DNA from: Nocardioides exalbidus
Lineage (GTDB): Bacteria; Actinomycetota; Actinomycetes; Propionibacteriales; Nocardioidaceae
NCBI RefSeq assembly: GCF_900105585.1
Contig: NZ_FNRT01000002.1
Coordinates: 3,472,001 to 3,536,000 of the forward strand
Length of the DNA: 64,000 nucleotides
Direction of reading: 5' to 3'
The translations under genes were made by a program, and so were the position numbers. Of the stretch, positions 1 to 8,677 are shown one piece after another. Numbering within the stretch: the first letter of the stretch is position 1; each line of letters opens with the position of its first letter. The notes under the pieces were generated by a model, which saw nothing but the letters and a program-made list of their open reading frames with translations, had not been told where the DNA came from and made no database searches.

Positions 1-314
1 CCGACGAGCAGAAGTCGCGTCTCGCCGCCCGGCTCGACAACCCGGACAAGCACTGGAAGTACAACCCCGGCGACCTCGACGAGCGAGCCTCCTGGCCGGC
101 CTACCGCGAGGCCTACGAGATCGCGCTCGAGCGGACGAACACCGACGTCGCGCCGTGGTACGTGGTGCCGGCCGACAAGAAGTGGTTCCGCAACCTCGCG
201 GTCGCCCAGCTGCTGCTCGACACGCTGCGCGAGCTCGACCCGCAGTGGCCCGTCGCCGACTTCGACGTCGAGGCGGAGAAGAAGCGGCTGGCCGAGGAGT
301 CCCCGGTCCAGTGA
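1..314 (+). CDS. Polyphosphate kinase 2 family protein (3' part only)
   Basis: Partial gene; the start lies before the window. About 103 C-terminal residues are visible and match the end of PPK2 proteins, which transfer phosphate between polyphosphate and nucleotides in the cytoplasm. Typical PPK2 tail features are 'NPDKHWKYNPGDLDERA', then 'APWYVVPADKKWFRN' followed by an amphipathic helix and a short acidic tail. The Walker motifs would lie upstream, so the nucleotide preference cannot be judged. The stop TGA (312-314) overlaps the GTG of the next gene as GTGA, suggesting translational coupling. Confidence 0.82.
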   Translation, partial: DEQKSRLAARLDNPDKHWKYNPGDLDERASWPAYREAYEIALERTNTDVAPWYVVPADKKWFRNLAVAQLLLDTLRELDPQWPVADFDVEAEKKRLAEESPVQ

Positions 315-1159
315 CCCTCGAGAACGTCTCCGTCACCCGCTACGTCACACCCCTGCGCGAGGGCGGCAGCCTGCCGGGGGTCGTCGAGGCCGACGACCTC
401 GGCACCTACGTCTGCAAGTTCCGCGGCGCCGGCCAGGGAGCCAGGGTCCTCGTCGCCGAGGTGATCGTCAGCGAGCTGGCGACCCGGCTCGGCCTGCGCA
501 CGCCCCGGCTCGTCGTGCTCGACCTCGACCCCGAGATCGCCCGCTACGAGGCGGACGAGGAGGTCCAGGACCTGATCCGGGCGAGCGTCGGGCCCAACCT
601 CGGCATCGACTTCCTCCCCGGTTCGTTCGGCGTCGACGGCCAGGTCTCCGTCGCCGACGACGAGGGCGCCCGCGTGCTCTGGCTCGACGCCTTCACCGCC
701 AACGTCGACCGGTCGTGGCGCAACCCCAACCTGCTGCTGTGGAACGGCGACCTCTGGGTCATCGACCACGGTGCCTCGCTCTACTTCCACCACGGCTGGC
801 GAGGCGGCGTCACCGACCCGGCGAAGTTCGCGGCCCAGCCCTGGGACGCCGGCGGCCACGTGTTCGAGACCTGCGCCGCGCGCGCCCGCGCGCTCGACGG
901 GGAGATCTCGTCGGCGCTGGACCGGGAGGCCTTCGAGGAGGTGCTCGCCGCCGTCCCCGACGTCTGGCTCGAGCCGGTGCCGGGACCCGACGGGTCCGAC
1001 CTCGGGCCCGACGCGTTGCGAGCGGCCTACGTCGACTTCCTCACCGCGCGCCTCGGCACCCGCCAGTGGCTGCCCGGTCACGAGGGCGAGGCCCCCGGTG
1101 AGCGGGCGGATGGCCTACCAGTACGTCGTGCTCCGGTGCGTGCCGCGGCCCGAGCGTGA
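311..1159 (+). CDS. HipA-like kinase domain protein (HipA_2 type)
   Basis: A 282-residue protein read from GTG 311, which overlaps the stop of the PPK2 gene; a GAGGAG tract at 294-299 precedes it. Residues 'GTYVCKFRGAGQGARVL' resemble the nucleotide-binding strand of HipA-like kinases, and 'FTANVDRSWRNPNLLLW' followed by 'LWVIDHGASLYFHH' resembles the catalytic Asp loop and metal-binding Asp (DHG in place of DFG). Stand-alone HipA_2 proteins are commonly adjacent to DUF3037 genes, as here. Substrate unknown; a toxin role should not be assumed because no HipB-like antitoxin is present. Its last 62 bases overlap the next gene. Confidence 0.72.
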   Translation: MTLENVSVTRYVTPLREGGSLPGVVEADDLGTYVCKFRGAGQGARVLVAEVIVSELATRLGLRTPRLVVLDLDPEIARYEADEEVQDLIRASVGPNLGIDFLPGSFGVDGQVSVADDEGARVLWLDAFTANVDRSWRNPNLLLWNGDLWVIDHGASLYFHHGWRGGVTDPAKFAAQPWDAGGHVFETCAARARALDGEISSALDREAFEEVLAAVPDVWLEPVPGPDGSDLGPDALRAAYVDFLTARLGTRQWLPGHEGEAPGERADGLPVRRAPVRAAARA

Positions 1160-1481
1160 GGAGTTCCTCAACGTCGGCGTGGTGCTGCACTGCCAGTCGG
1201 CCGACTTCCTCGATGCGGTGTGGAACGTCGACGCCGACCGGCTGCGCGCCCTCGACGCCGGTATCGACGTCGACCAGGTGTGCGAGGCGCTCGGGTTCGT
1301 CGACTGGGTGTGCCGTGGTGACGAGCGCGGGGGAGAGGCGGCGCGCCAGTCGCTCGGGCAGCGGTTCGGCTTCCTGAAGGCGCCCCGGAGCACCGTGCTC
1401 CAGCCCGGCCCGGTCCACGGCGGCGTCACCGAGGACCCGGCCCGCCAGCTCGAGCACCTGCGCGAGCGCCTCGTCGGATAG
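1098..1481 (+). CDS. DUF3037 family protein
   Basis: Small cytoplasmic protein (127 aa from GTG 1098, or 123 aa from ATG 1110) with the DUF3037 start 'YQYVVLRCVPRPEREEFLNVGVVL'-like block, shortened here to its key residues YVVLRCVPRPE and LNVGVVLHC. GTG 1098 is preferred because GCGAGG at 1086-1091 gives a Shine-Dalgarno at normal spacing. It lies in a different frame from the HipA-like gene and overlaps its 3' end by about 62 bp. DUF3037 has no established biochemical function; the constant pairing with HipA-like kinases suggests a partner or regulator. Confidence 0.7.
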   Translation: MSGRMAYQYVVLRCVPRPEREEFLNVGVVLHCQSADFLDAVWNVDADRLRALDAGIDVDQVCEALGFVDWVCRGDERGGEAARQSLGQRFGFLKAPRSTVLQPGPVHGGVTEDPARQLEHLRERLVG

Positions 1482-1494
1482 ACCCCGTCGGGTC

Positions 1495-1500
1495 GATACT
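1495..1500 (+). promoter_or_regulatory. Candidate leaderless -10 hexamer for the SARP gene
   Basis: GATACT ends 6 nt before GTG 1507, the spacing expected if transcription starts at the start codon. No convincing -35 is seen. Confidence 0.4.
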
Positions 1501-1506
1501 CCTCGG

Positions 1507-4500
1507 GTGAGCCCGCCCGGCGAGGTCGTCCGGTTCCGGCTGTCCTCCGCCCTGGTCGTGGAGGCCGCCGGACGCTCGCTCGCGGGCGGGGACCTGGGCA
1601 GCCGGAAGGCTCGCACGCTCCTCGCGGTCCTGGCGGCCTCGGGAGGCGCGGCGTCGACGGACCGCCTCGTGGAGGCGCTCTGGCCGGAGGCGGTGCCCGC
1701 CGACCCGGCGGCCAACGTGGCGACCCTGGTGAGCCGGGCGCGGCGCACGCTGGGGCCGGTGCTGGGACCCGACCTCCTGCTCGGCACGCCCGGCTCCTAC
1801 CGCCTCGGCGGCACCTGGACGCTCGACCTGACCGAGGCCTCGCAGCTGGCCGCGGAGGCCGGCACCCGCCTCGGGAGCGGTGAGCACGCGCTCGCGGAGG
1901 CGTCCGCGGCCGCCGCCCTCGACCTGCTCGGTCCCGGCCCCGCCCTGGCGGACGAGGGCGAGGCCGACTGGGTCCTGCAGGTGCGGCGCGAGGCAGACGG
2001 CCTCCGCCGTGAGGCGCGCCACCACCGCGTGGTCGCGCTGCTGGCCCTCGACCCCGGACGGGCGGTGTCGATCGCCGCCGACGGCGTCGCGGCCGACCGT
2101 TTCGACGAGCGCGCGGCGCGCGACCACATGCAGGCCCTCGCCGCGGACGGCCGCGCCGCCGCAGCGCTGGTGGCGTACGACGCCCTCGTCGACGCACTGC
2201 GCGACGAGCTCGGCACGGACCCGTCCCGGGCGACGGCCGACCTCCACCTCGCCCTGCTCCGCGAGGTGGACCCGGTGCCGGAGGCCGCGGTGAGCGCGGC
2301 GCCCCGTGGGCCGGCCGACCCGCCGGCGCTCGTCGGTCGCGAGCCGGAGCTGGTGGTGCTGCGGGACGCCTGGCGCTCGGCGGTGGCCGGCGACGGGCGG
2401 GCCGGCGTCGTGCTGGTCGTCGGCGAGGGGGGCATCGGCAAGACCGGGCTGCTCGAGGCGGTGGCCGCGTCGTGCGCGGCCACCGGCGGCCAGGTCCTGC
2501 GCGGCCGCTGCCACCCGGCGGAGAGGTCGCTGTTCCTGCAGCCCTACGTCGACGCCCTCCGCCCGCTCCTGTCCGGGCTGCGGCCCGACGCGCTGCTGGC
2601 CGTCGTCCACGGTCACGAGGCAGCGTGGGTCGCGCTGCTGCCCGACCTCGCCCAGGTCGTCCGGGGGTCGCCCGCCCCGCCCCTCGACCACGACCTGCAC
2701 CGCCGGGCGACGTACGACGCCGTGGTCGCCGCGCTGCGCCGGCTCTCCGGCACGCGACCCGTGGTGCTCGTGCTCGACGACCTGCAGGACGCAGGTGCCG
2801 CGACGGTCGACCTGCTCGGCCACCTGGCCGGCCGGCTCGGCGGCACGCGGGTGCTGCTCGTGGGCGCCGTCCGCAGCGAGGACCCGTCGGTGGCGGAGCG
2901 GCTCGGCGACCGGGTGAGCCTGCTCCGGCTCGGGCCGCTCCCGGCCGGCGCGGTCGAGGAGCTCGCGGTGGCCGCCGGCCTGCCCTCGGTCGGGGAGCAG
3001 GTCATGGCCCGCACCGCCGGCCACACGCTCAGCGTCGTCGAGAGCCTGCGCGCCCTCCGGGGCGGCGAGGTCGGTGTGCCTGCGTCGCTGGCCGCCGGCG
3101 TGCGTGCCCGCGTCGACCGGCTCGGACCGGGGGCGCGCGCGGTGGTCGAGGCCGGTGCCGTCCTCCGGCGGCGGCTCGACCCGCGCCTGCTCGGTGCCCT
3201 GACGGAGACGTCCGAGGTCGGCGCGACCCGGCATGGCGAGGAGCTCGTCCTCGCCGGGCTCTTCGCGCGCAGCGGAGCGGTCTACGAGTTCGCCAACGAC
3301 CTGCTCCAGGAGTGCGTGTACGCCGGCCTGCCGGAGGCGGTGGCCGCTGCCTACCACCGCCGCGCCGCCGACCTCACCGCCGACCGGCCCGAGGTGATGG
3401 CCGGCCACGCCCACGCCGTCGGCGACGACACCCGCGCGGCGCGCGGCTGGCTCCTGGCCGGGGAGGCGGCCCTCCTCAGCGCCGCGGTCGAGGACGCCCG
3501 CGACCTCGTCGAGCGCTGCCTGGCGGTCCCGTCGATCGCCGCCGACACCCGCGCGCGGGCACTGCTGGTGCGCGCCCGGGTGCACGAGGCCCGCACGAGC
3601 TGGACGGCCGCCATCCAGGACGTGGACGCGGCCCTGGCCTGGGCGCGCGCCAGTGGCGAGCGACGTCTCGAGCTCGCTGCGCTGCGGGCGCGGGGCGGGG
3701 ACGCGGCCATCGGTGCCCAGCTCGGGCCCGACGAGATCGGCGGCGCACTGGAGGACGGCCTGCAGCTCGCGGCCACACTCGGCGACCGGCGTGCCGAGGC
3801 CGACTTCGCGTGCCGCCTGTCCGTGCTCGAGGCCAGCCGCCTCCAGCTGAGCGAGGCGCGTGGCCGCGCCGAGCGGGCCATCGACCGCGCCCGGGCCGCG
3901 GGCTCGCACGAGGCGCTGCTGCTGGCGCTCGACGGGTCGAAGACGGTGGCGTGGTACCTCGGCGACGCACCACGACTCGCGTCCGCGATCGAGCAGATCC
4001 ACCCGCTGCTGGCCGAGCACCCCGACCCGTGGCTGCACCAGTGGGTGGTGTTCGAGTCCGCCTTCGTCCCCGCCGCGCACGACGACTGGGCCGTCGCGCG
4101 CGAGCGGCTGGCGGAGGCACTCGAGCTGAACCGGCGCAGCGGGTTCCCGGCCTACGCGGGCTGGCTGACGTCCTACCAGGCGTGGCTGCTGCGGCTCGAG
4201 GGCGACCTCGACGAGGCACGGAGGCTGGGTCGGGCCGCGGTCGAGGCGACGTCGGCGGTGGACCACCCCTGGTGGCACTCGTGGGCGGCCGGGCTGCTCG
4301 CCGCCACCCTCGTCGAGACCGGCGACCACGACGAGGCCGTCGCCGTGGCGCGGGCCGGGCTCGCCGCGCGGAGCGGCACGGCCCGACCCGGGCGGCTGCT
4401 GTGCGCGGCGACCCTGGCGGCGATGACCGGTGAGAGCACCCGCGAGGCGACCGAGGCCCTCGACCGCGTCGACTGCCCGCCCGGTGCGGCCTGGGTGCTC

Positions 4501-4716
4501 GGTGCGGACGCGTACCTCCTGCTCGCGGGTGCCGCGCGGCGCCGGGGCGACGAGGAGGAGGCGGACCGGCTCGTGGCACCGCTGCGCGCGGCGACCTCGG
4601 AGCTGTGGCCGGCGGTGCGCGCGCGGGTCGAGGCTGCCTCGGGATCGCCGGGTCAGAGCACGTCGAGCACCATCCGGGCCGCGCGCTCCGCGCCGTCCGA
4701 CGGCACCGGGAGGTAG
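1507..4716 (+). CDS. SARP/AfsR-like transcriptional regulator with AAA ATPase and TPR-like region
   Basis: 1069 residues from GTG 1507. An N-terminal winged helix (about 10-100) is followed by a bacterial transcriptional activation domain (about 105-250), then an NB-ARC/AAA-like ATPase with Walker A GEGGIGKT (306-313) and Walker B VVLVLDDLQ (419-427), and a long alpha-helical TPR-like half (about 600-1060). This is the AfsR/SARP layout of actinobacterial activators of secondary metabolism and stress genes. There is no C-terminal LuxR helix-turn-helix, so DNA binding should be through the N-terminal domain. Target genes cannot be read from context, since no biosynthetic cluster adjoins it. Its 3' end overlaps the convergent gene by 64 bp. 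Confidence 0.82.
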   Translation: MSPPGEVVRFRLSSALVVEAAGRSLAGGDLGSRKARTLLAVLAASGGAASTDRLVEALWPEAVPADPAANVATLVSRARRTLGPVLGPDLLLGTPGSYRLGGTWTLDLTEASQLAAEAGTRLGSGEHALAEASAAAALDLLGPGPALADEGEADWVLQVRREADGLRREARHHRVVALLALDPGRAVSIAADGVAADRFDERAARDHMQALAADGRAAAALVAYDALVDALRDELGTDPSRATADLHLALLREVDPVPEAAVSAAPRGPADPPALVGREPELVVLRDAWRSAVAGDGRAGVVLVVGEGGIGKTGLLEAVAASCAATGGQVLRGRCHPAERSLFLQPYVDALRPLLSGLRPDALLAVVHGHEAAWVALLPDLAQVVRGSPAPPLDHDLHRRATYDAVVAALRRLSGTRPVVLVLDDLQDAGAATVDLLGHLAGRLGGTRVLLVGAVRSEDPSVAERLGDRVSLLRLGPLPAGAVEELAVAAGLPSVGEQVMARTAGHTLSVVESLRALRGGEVGVPASLAAGVRARVDRLGPGARAVVEAGAVLRRRLDPRLLGALTETSEVGATRHGEELVLAGLFARSGAVYEFANDLLQECVYAGLPEAVAAAYHRRAADLTADRPEVMAGHAHAVGDDTRAARGWLLAGEAALLSAAVEDARDLVERCLAVPSIAADTRARALLVRARVHEARTSWTAAIQDVDAALAWARASGERRLELAALRARGGDAAIGAQLGPDEIGGALEDGLQLAATLGDRRAEADFACRLSVLEASRLQLSEARGRAERAIDRARAAGSHEALLLALDGSKTVAWYLGDAPRLASAIEQIHPLLAEHPDPWLHQWVVFESAFVPAAHDDWAVARERLAEALELNRRSGFPAYAGWLTSYQAWLLRLEGDLDEARRLGRAAVEATSAVDHPWWHSWAAGLLAATLVETGDHDEAVAVARAGLAARSGTARPGRLLCAATLAAMTGESTREATEALDRVDCPPGAAWVLGADAYLLLAGAARRRGDEEEADRLVAPLRAATSELWPAVRARVEAASGSPGQSTSSTIRAARSAPSDGTGR

Positions 4717-6766
4717 TCGAGGCGCTGCCCGAGCGCGGCGACCAGCTCGTCGGCGAGCCGCTCGGGAGTCGTGTCGGCGTACGCCAGTGCCCGGCCCGCC
4801 CGGTGCCGCTCCAGCCGGTGGCGCACGTGCACCTGCTGCTCGAAGTGGTGCTCCAGCGGGACGTAGACGAACGGGCGCCCGGCCGCCGTCAGCTCCATCG
4901 TCGTGCTCAGCCCGCCCTGGACGAGGGCGACGTCGCACGCCGCGTGGTGGAGGTCGAGGTCCGGGAGGAAGCCGTGCACCTCCACGCCGTCCGGCAGGTC
5001 GAGCGAGCGCGGGTCGATCCGCGGGCCGGCGACCACGACCATCCGCAGGCCCGGCACCCGTGCCGCCGTCGGGGTGTGGGCCGCGACCGCGCGGCGCAGC
5101 AGGTGGTGGCCCACTCCCGAGCCACCGACGGAGACGAGGCACACCACGTCGTCCGGACCGTAGCCGAGCCGCTCGCGCAGCTCGTCGCGGCGGGCCGGGT
5201 CCGGGCGCCTGCCCATGACGTAGCCGGCGAAGTCGAAGTGCTGCTCCGTCCACGACCGCGCGGACGGGAGGCCGGGACCCAGGGACAGGTCGACCACGTC
5301 GGCCGGGTCGCCGACGAACACCGCACGGTCGCGCGCCCGGGTGAGTCCGCGACGTGCTCGACCATCTCCGCGTTGTAGTCGGCGGTGAGGAACGCCTCCC
5401 GCTCGCCCCCGTCGGACATCGGCACCCAGCCGACGAAGTCGGTCATCCACACGAAGGGCGCCCGCTTCAGCGACGGGTGCTCGTGGAGGAAGTGGTCGAG
5501 GTCCCACGCCTCGTCGCCCACCCAGAGGTCGAAGCGCTCGCGCTCGACGAGGTCGTCGAAGACCATGAAGTTGTTGACCAGCACCTCGTCCATCCGGCGC
5601 ACGGCGTCGAAGGCGTGCAGGTCGTGCTCGCCGCACTCGGCCTCGAAGTGTCCGGACTCGCTGGCCAGCAGCCGCGACGCGGGATGCACGACCTCACCGC
5701 GGTGCTCGAGGAAGCCGGCGACCGGGGACTGGGTGAGCCACTGCACCTCGAGGTCCGGGTGCATCTCCCGCATCGCGTCGGCGATCGCGAGGTCGCGACG
5801 GACGTGGCCCAGCCCGATGGGGGAGGAGAGGTAGAGCAGTCGTGGGCGACGCCTGCCGTCGCGTCGCGGACGCGGCACGACGGGCACGCCGACGGCGCGG
5901 TCCACCAGCGACTTGATCGCACGGTTGACGAGCACCGGCTGCCGGGCCATCGGCAGGTGACCGGCTCTGTCGAGCACGAGGCGCTCGGCTCCGGTCCACG
6001 CCACGATGCTCTCGGCCCGTCCGGGTGGCTGGCACAGGTCCGCGGTCCCCGTCACGACGAGCACGGGCGCGGTGATGCCGCGGAGCAGGGCCTCGGCCTC
6101 CTCGGTGGTGTCGGGGAAGCGGGACGCCGCGTGCTCGGCCAGGATCACGTCGCCGGTGGTCTGGCGGGTGAAGCCGACGACGTCCTCGAGCTGCTTGGTC
6201 GAGTGCGGCTCGGGAAGCATCTGGCCGAAGAAGAACTCGGCGTAGTCCGGCCAGTGCTCGGGCAGGTAGTGCCGGTTGTTGCCCATCCACCCGGAGTAGT
6301 CGTCCAGCTCCTCCTCGAAGCGCAGGGCGGCCTCGAGCCGGACCGGGTAGGGCGAGGTGCTGTCCCGCGCCCACGGCGCCACGGCGGCCACGCCGAGCAC
6401 CCGGTCGGGGTGCAGGGCCGCGGTGAGCAGCGCCTGCCACGCGCTGACGCAGATGCCGACGAGGACGGCCCGCTCCACGCCGAGGTGGTCCATCACCGAC
6501 AGGGTGTGCTCGACCATCGCGAGGTCGGCGTACGCCTCCGGGTCGAGCGCGCGCCCCGACCGGCCGTTGCCGGGCGGGTCGACGGTGACGACCCGGAAGT
6601 GCTGGGCCAGGTAGGGGACCTGTCCCTTCCAGGCCCCGCTGTGGACGCACGTGTCGATGGGGACGAACAGGACCGTGGTCGCTGCCGTGTCGTTGAAGGA
6701 CTCCCACGCCAAGCGCACGCCGTCTACGTCGACCTGACCCTCGCTGTCCGGCTCCCGTGCTCGCAT
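4653..6766 (-). pseudogene. Alpha/beta hydrolase fused to a MurG-like glycosyltransferase, split by a 1-nt frameshift
   Basis: Starting at ATG 6766, residues 1-290 are an alpha/beta hydrolase and about 305-700 a GT-B glycosyltransferase. The nucleophile elbow reads GICVS (104-108), placing Cys106 where Ser is usual; candidate Asp243 (TGTADLC) and His270 (RAGHLPMA) complete a triad. The glycosyltransferase begins 'LLYLSSPIGLGHVRRD'. Near 5339-5341 the frame breaks after 'HVADSP'; the next frame continues correctly with 'RARDRAVFVGDPADVV' and 'VALVQGGLSTTMELTAAGRP' to the TGA at 4653. One missing C in a short C run on the coding strand would restore an intact protein of about 703 aa. This may be a sequencing error or a recent mutation. 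Natural role unknown; glycosylation and hydrolysis of a lipid or natural product is an inference. Confidence 0.75.
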
Positions 6767-6798
6767 GACCTCACCCTCGTCCCCGGAGGTTGCAGGGC

Positions 6799-6819
6799 GG
6801 TTGCAATCGCCGCGCAACC
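6799..6819. promoter_or_regulatory. Inverted repeat in divergent intergenic region (candidate operator)
   Basis: GGTTGC (6799-6804) and GCAACC (6814-6819) form a 21-bp imperfect palindrome; a further GGTTGCA lies at 6788-6794. It sits between the divergent hydrolase-glycosyltransferase and methyltransferase genes, so a shared regulator is plausible. No regulator gene is adjacent. Confidence 0.35.
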
Positions 6820-6881
6820 ACCTCCGCGCATCGTCTCCGAGGTCAGCATCCACCCGGGATGCCTCGGAGAGGGAGACCCAG

Positions 6882-7964
6882 ATGACCACCACCGAACAAA
6901 CGCCCGCACCCGCGATCGACATGGACACGCTCATGGCGTTCGTCGGCACCTTCGTCGGCGACCTCGGCGCGACGATGGGCGCCGGCAACGTGCTGCTCGG
7001 CGAGCGCCTCGGCCTCTACCGCGCGCTCGCCCAGCAGCCGGGTGACGCCCGGTCGCTCGCGGAGGCGACCGGCACCGACCCGCGCTACGTCGAGGAGTGG
7101 CTGCGCGGGCAGGCCGCCGGCGGCTACGTCGAGCACGACGCCGCCACCGGGACCTATGCGATGACGCCCGAGAAGGCCTTCGCGCTGACCGACCCGTCCG
7201 GTCCGGTGTTCCTGCCGGGTGCGTTCGAGCTCGCACTGGGCGCGCTCAAGGCGCTGCCGGAGATCGAGCACGCGTTCCGCACCGGCGCCGGCTACGGCTG
7301 GCACGAGCACGACGAGGACGTCTTCACCGGCTGCGAGCGCTTCTTCCGCCCGGGATACCTCATGCACCTGCTGCCCGAGTGGATCCCCGCGCTCGACGGG
7401 GTCGCCGCCCGGCTCGAGCGTGGCGCGCGCGTCGCCGACCTCGGCTGCGGTCACGGCGCCTCGACAGTGCTGATGGCCGAGGCCTTCCCGCACAGCACGT
7501 TCGTGGGGTCCGACTACCACCGGGGCTCGATCGAGTCGGCGCGGCAGCGGGCGGAGGACGCGGGCGTCGCGGCTCGGGTGCGCTTCGACGTCGCCGGCGC
7601 GCAGGAGCTCGCCGAGCACGACCTGGACCTGGTCACGACCTTCGACTGCCTGCACGACATGGGCGACCCGCTCGGCGCGGCCCGGCACGTGCGTGGCTCG
7701 CTCGCGCCCGACGGCACCTGGATGATCGTGGAGCCGGCCGCCGGCGACTCGGTGGCGGACAACCTCAACCCGGTCGGGCGGGTCTTCTACGGGTTCTCCA
7801 CCTTCCTGTGCGTGCCCAACGCGGTCTCGCAGCCCGGCGGCTACGCGCTGGGTGCGCAGGCCGGTGAGGCCGCGATCCGGCAGGTCGTCACCGACGCCGG
7901 GTTCACCCGCTTCCGCAAGGTCGCCCAGACGCCGTTCAACCACGTCTACGAGGCGCGCCCCTGA
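6882..7964 (+). CDS. SAM-dependent methyltransferase with N-terminal winged helix (Rv2258c-like)
   Basis: 360 residues from ATG 6882, preceded by GAGAGGGAGA (6866-6875) as ribosome binding site. An N-terminal winged-helix-like segment (about 30-90; 'EATGTDPRYVEEWLRGQAAGG') precedes a class I SAM fold with motif I VADLGCGHGAST and the acidic residue after strand 2 in 'FVGSDYHRGSIE'. The layout matches actinobacterial methyltransferases related to M. tuberculosis Rv2258c; small-molecule O- or N-methylation is likely but the acceptor is unknown. It is divergent from the hydrolase-glycosyltransferase gene, so both may modify one product (inference). Confidence 0.82.
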   Translation: MTTTEQTPAPAIDMDTLMAFVGTFVGDLGATMGAGNVLLGERLGLYRALAQQPGDARSLAEATGTDPRYVEEWLRGQAAGGYVEHDAATGTYAMTPEKAFALTDPSGPVFLPGAFELALGALKALPEIEHAFRTGAGYGWHEHDEDVFTGCERFFRPGYLMHLLPEWIPALDGVAARLERGARVADLGCGHGASTVLMAEAFPHSTFVGSDYHRGSIESARQRAEDAGVAARVRFDVAGAQELAEHDLDLVTTFDCLHDMGDPLGAARHVRGSLAPDGTWMIVEPAAGDSVADNLNPVGRVFYGFSTFLCVPNAVSQPGGYALGAQAGEAAIRQVVTDAGFTRFRKVAQTPFNHVYEARP

Positions 7965-7983
7965 CGGGTGGGAGACTCCGCGC

Positions 7984-8677
7984 ATGACGTACGTCGGCGC
8001 GGTGCGGGCGGTCCTGGCAGGCGCCGGGGACCCGGCCACGGCCGCCCGGCAGCAGGCCTACATGAAGTCGTCACTGCCCTACGCCGGCCTCTCCGCACCC
8101 GAGCTCAGGGCACTCCTCCGGCCGATCCTGGCCGAGCACCGGTTCATCGACCGCGCCCAGTGGGAGGACGCGGTCGTCGAGCTCTGGGACGACGTGACGC
8201 ACCGCGAGGAGTGGTACGCCGCGATCGCGCTGCTGCGCCACCGGTCGTACCACTACTGGCTGGACCCCGACCTGCTGCCACTGCTCGAGCACCTGGTGCG
8301 GACGGGGGCCTGGTGGGACGTGGTCGACGAGGTCGCCAGCCACCTCGTCGGGCAGGTGCTCCTGGACCACCGCCCGGTCGTGACACCGGTGATGGACGGG
8401 TGGGCCGACGACGCGGAGTCGATGTGGGTCCGGCGCACGGCGATGATCGCGCAGCTGCGGCACGGCGAGGAGACCGACACCGACCTGCTCGAGCGGGTGC
8501 TCGTGGCCAACCTCGACGACACGGCGATTCGGCACGGAGTTCTTCGTCCGCAAGGCGCTCGGCTGGGCGCTGCGGCAGCACGCGCGCGCGGACGCGGCGT
8601 GGGTCCGGACCTTCGTCGAGACCCACGCCGACCGGCTGAGCGGCCTCTCTCGCAGGGAGGCGCTCAAGCACCTCTGA
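7984..8677 (+). pseudogene. DNA alkylation repair protein (AlkD-like), split by a 1-nt insertion
   Basis: ATG 7984 opens a HEAT-repeat AlkD-like glycosylase ('YMKSSLPYAGLSAPELRALL', 'WWDVVDEVASHLVG', 'SMWVRRTAMIAQLRH'). After 'LVANLDDTA' at about 8527 the frame is lost, but the next frame supplies the expected family ending 'FGTEFFVRKALGWALRQHA' to TGA 8675-8677. Removing the A at 8527 restores an intact protein of about 230 aa. As written, the gene lacks its C-terminal helices. It could be a sequencing error or a genuine fresh mutation. AlkD-type enzymes remove N3/N7-alkylated bases; a second alkylation-response gene (AidB-like) lies at 25049-26710. Confidence 0.8.

Noticed and set aside
311..1159. 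Toxin-antitoxin module
   Set aside because: The HipA-like protein is the HipA_2 type with DUF3037 next to it; no HipB-like DNA-binding partner is present.
1426..5253. Very long minus-strand reading frame of 1275 codons opposite the SARP gene
   Set aside because: An artefact of extreme GC at third codon positions: its translation is low-complexity Arg/Pro/Gly with no domain, while the plus strand encodes a recognisable multidomain regulator.
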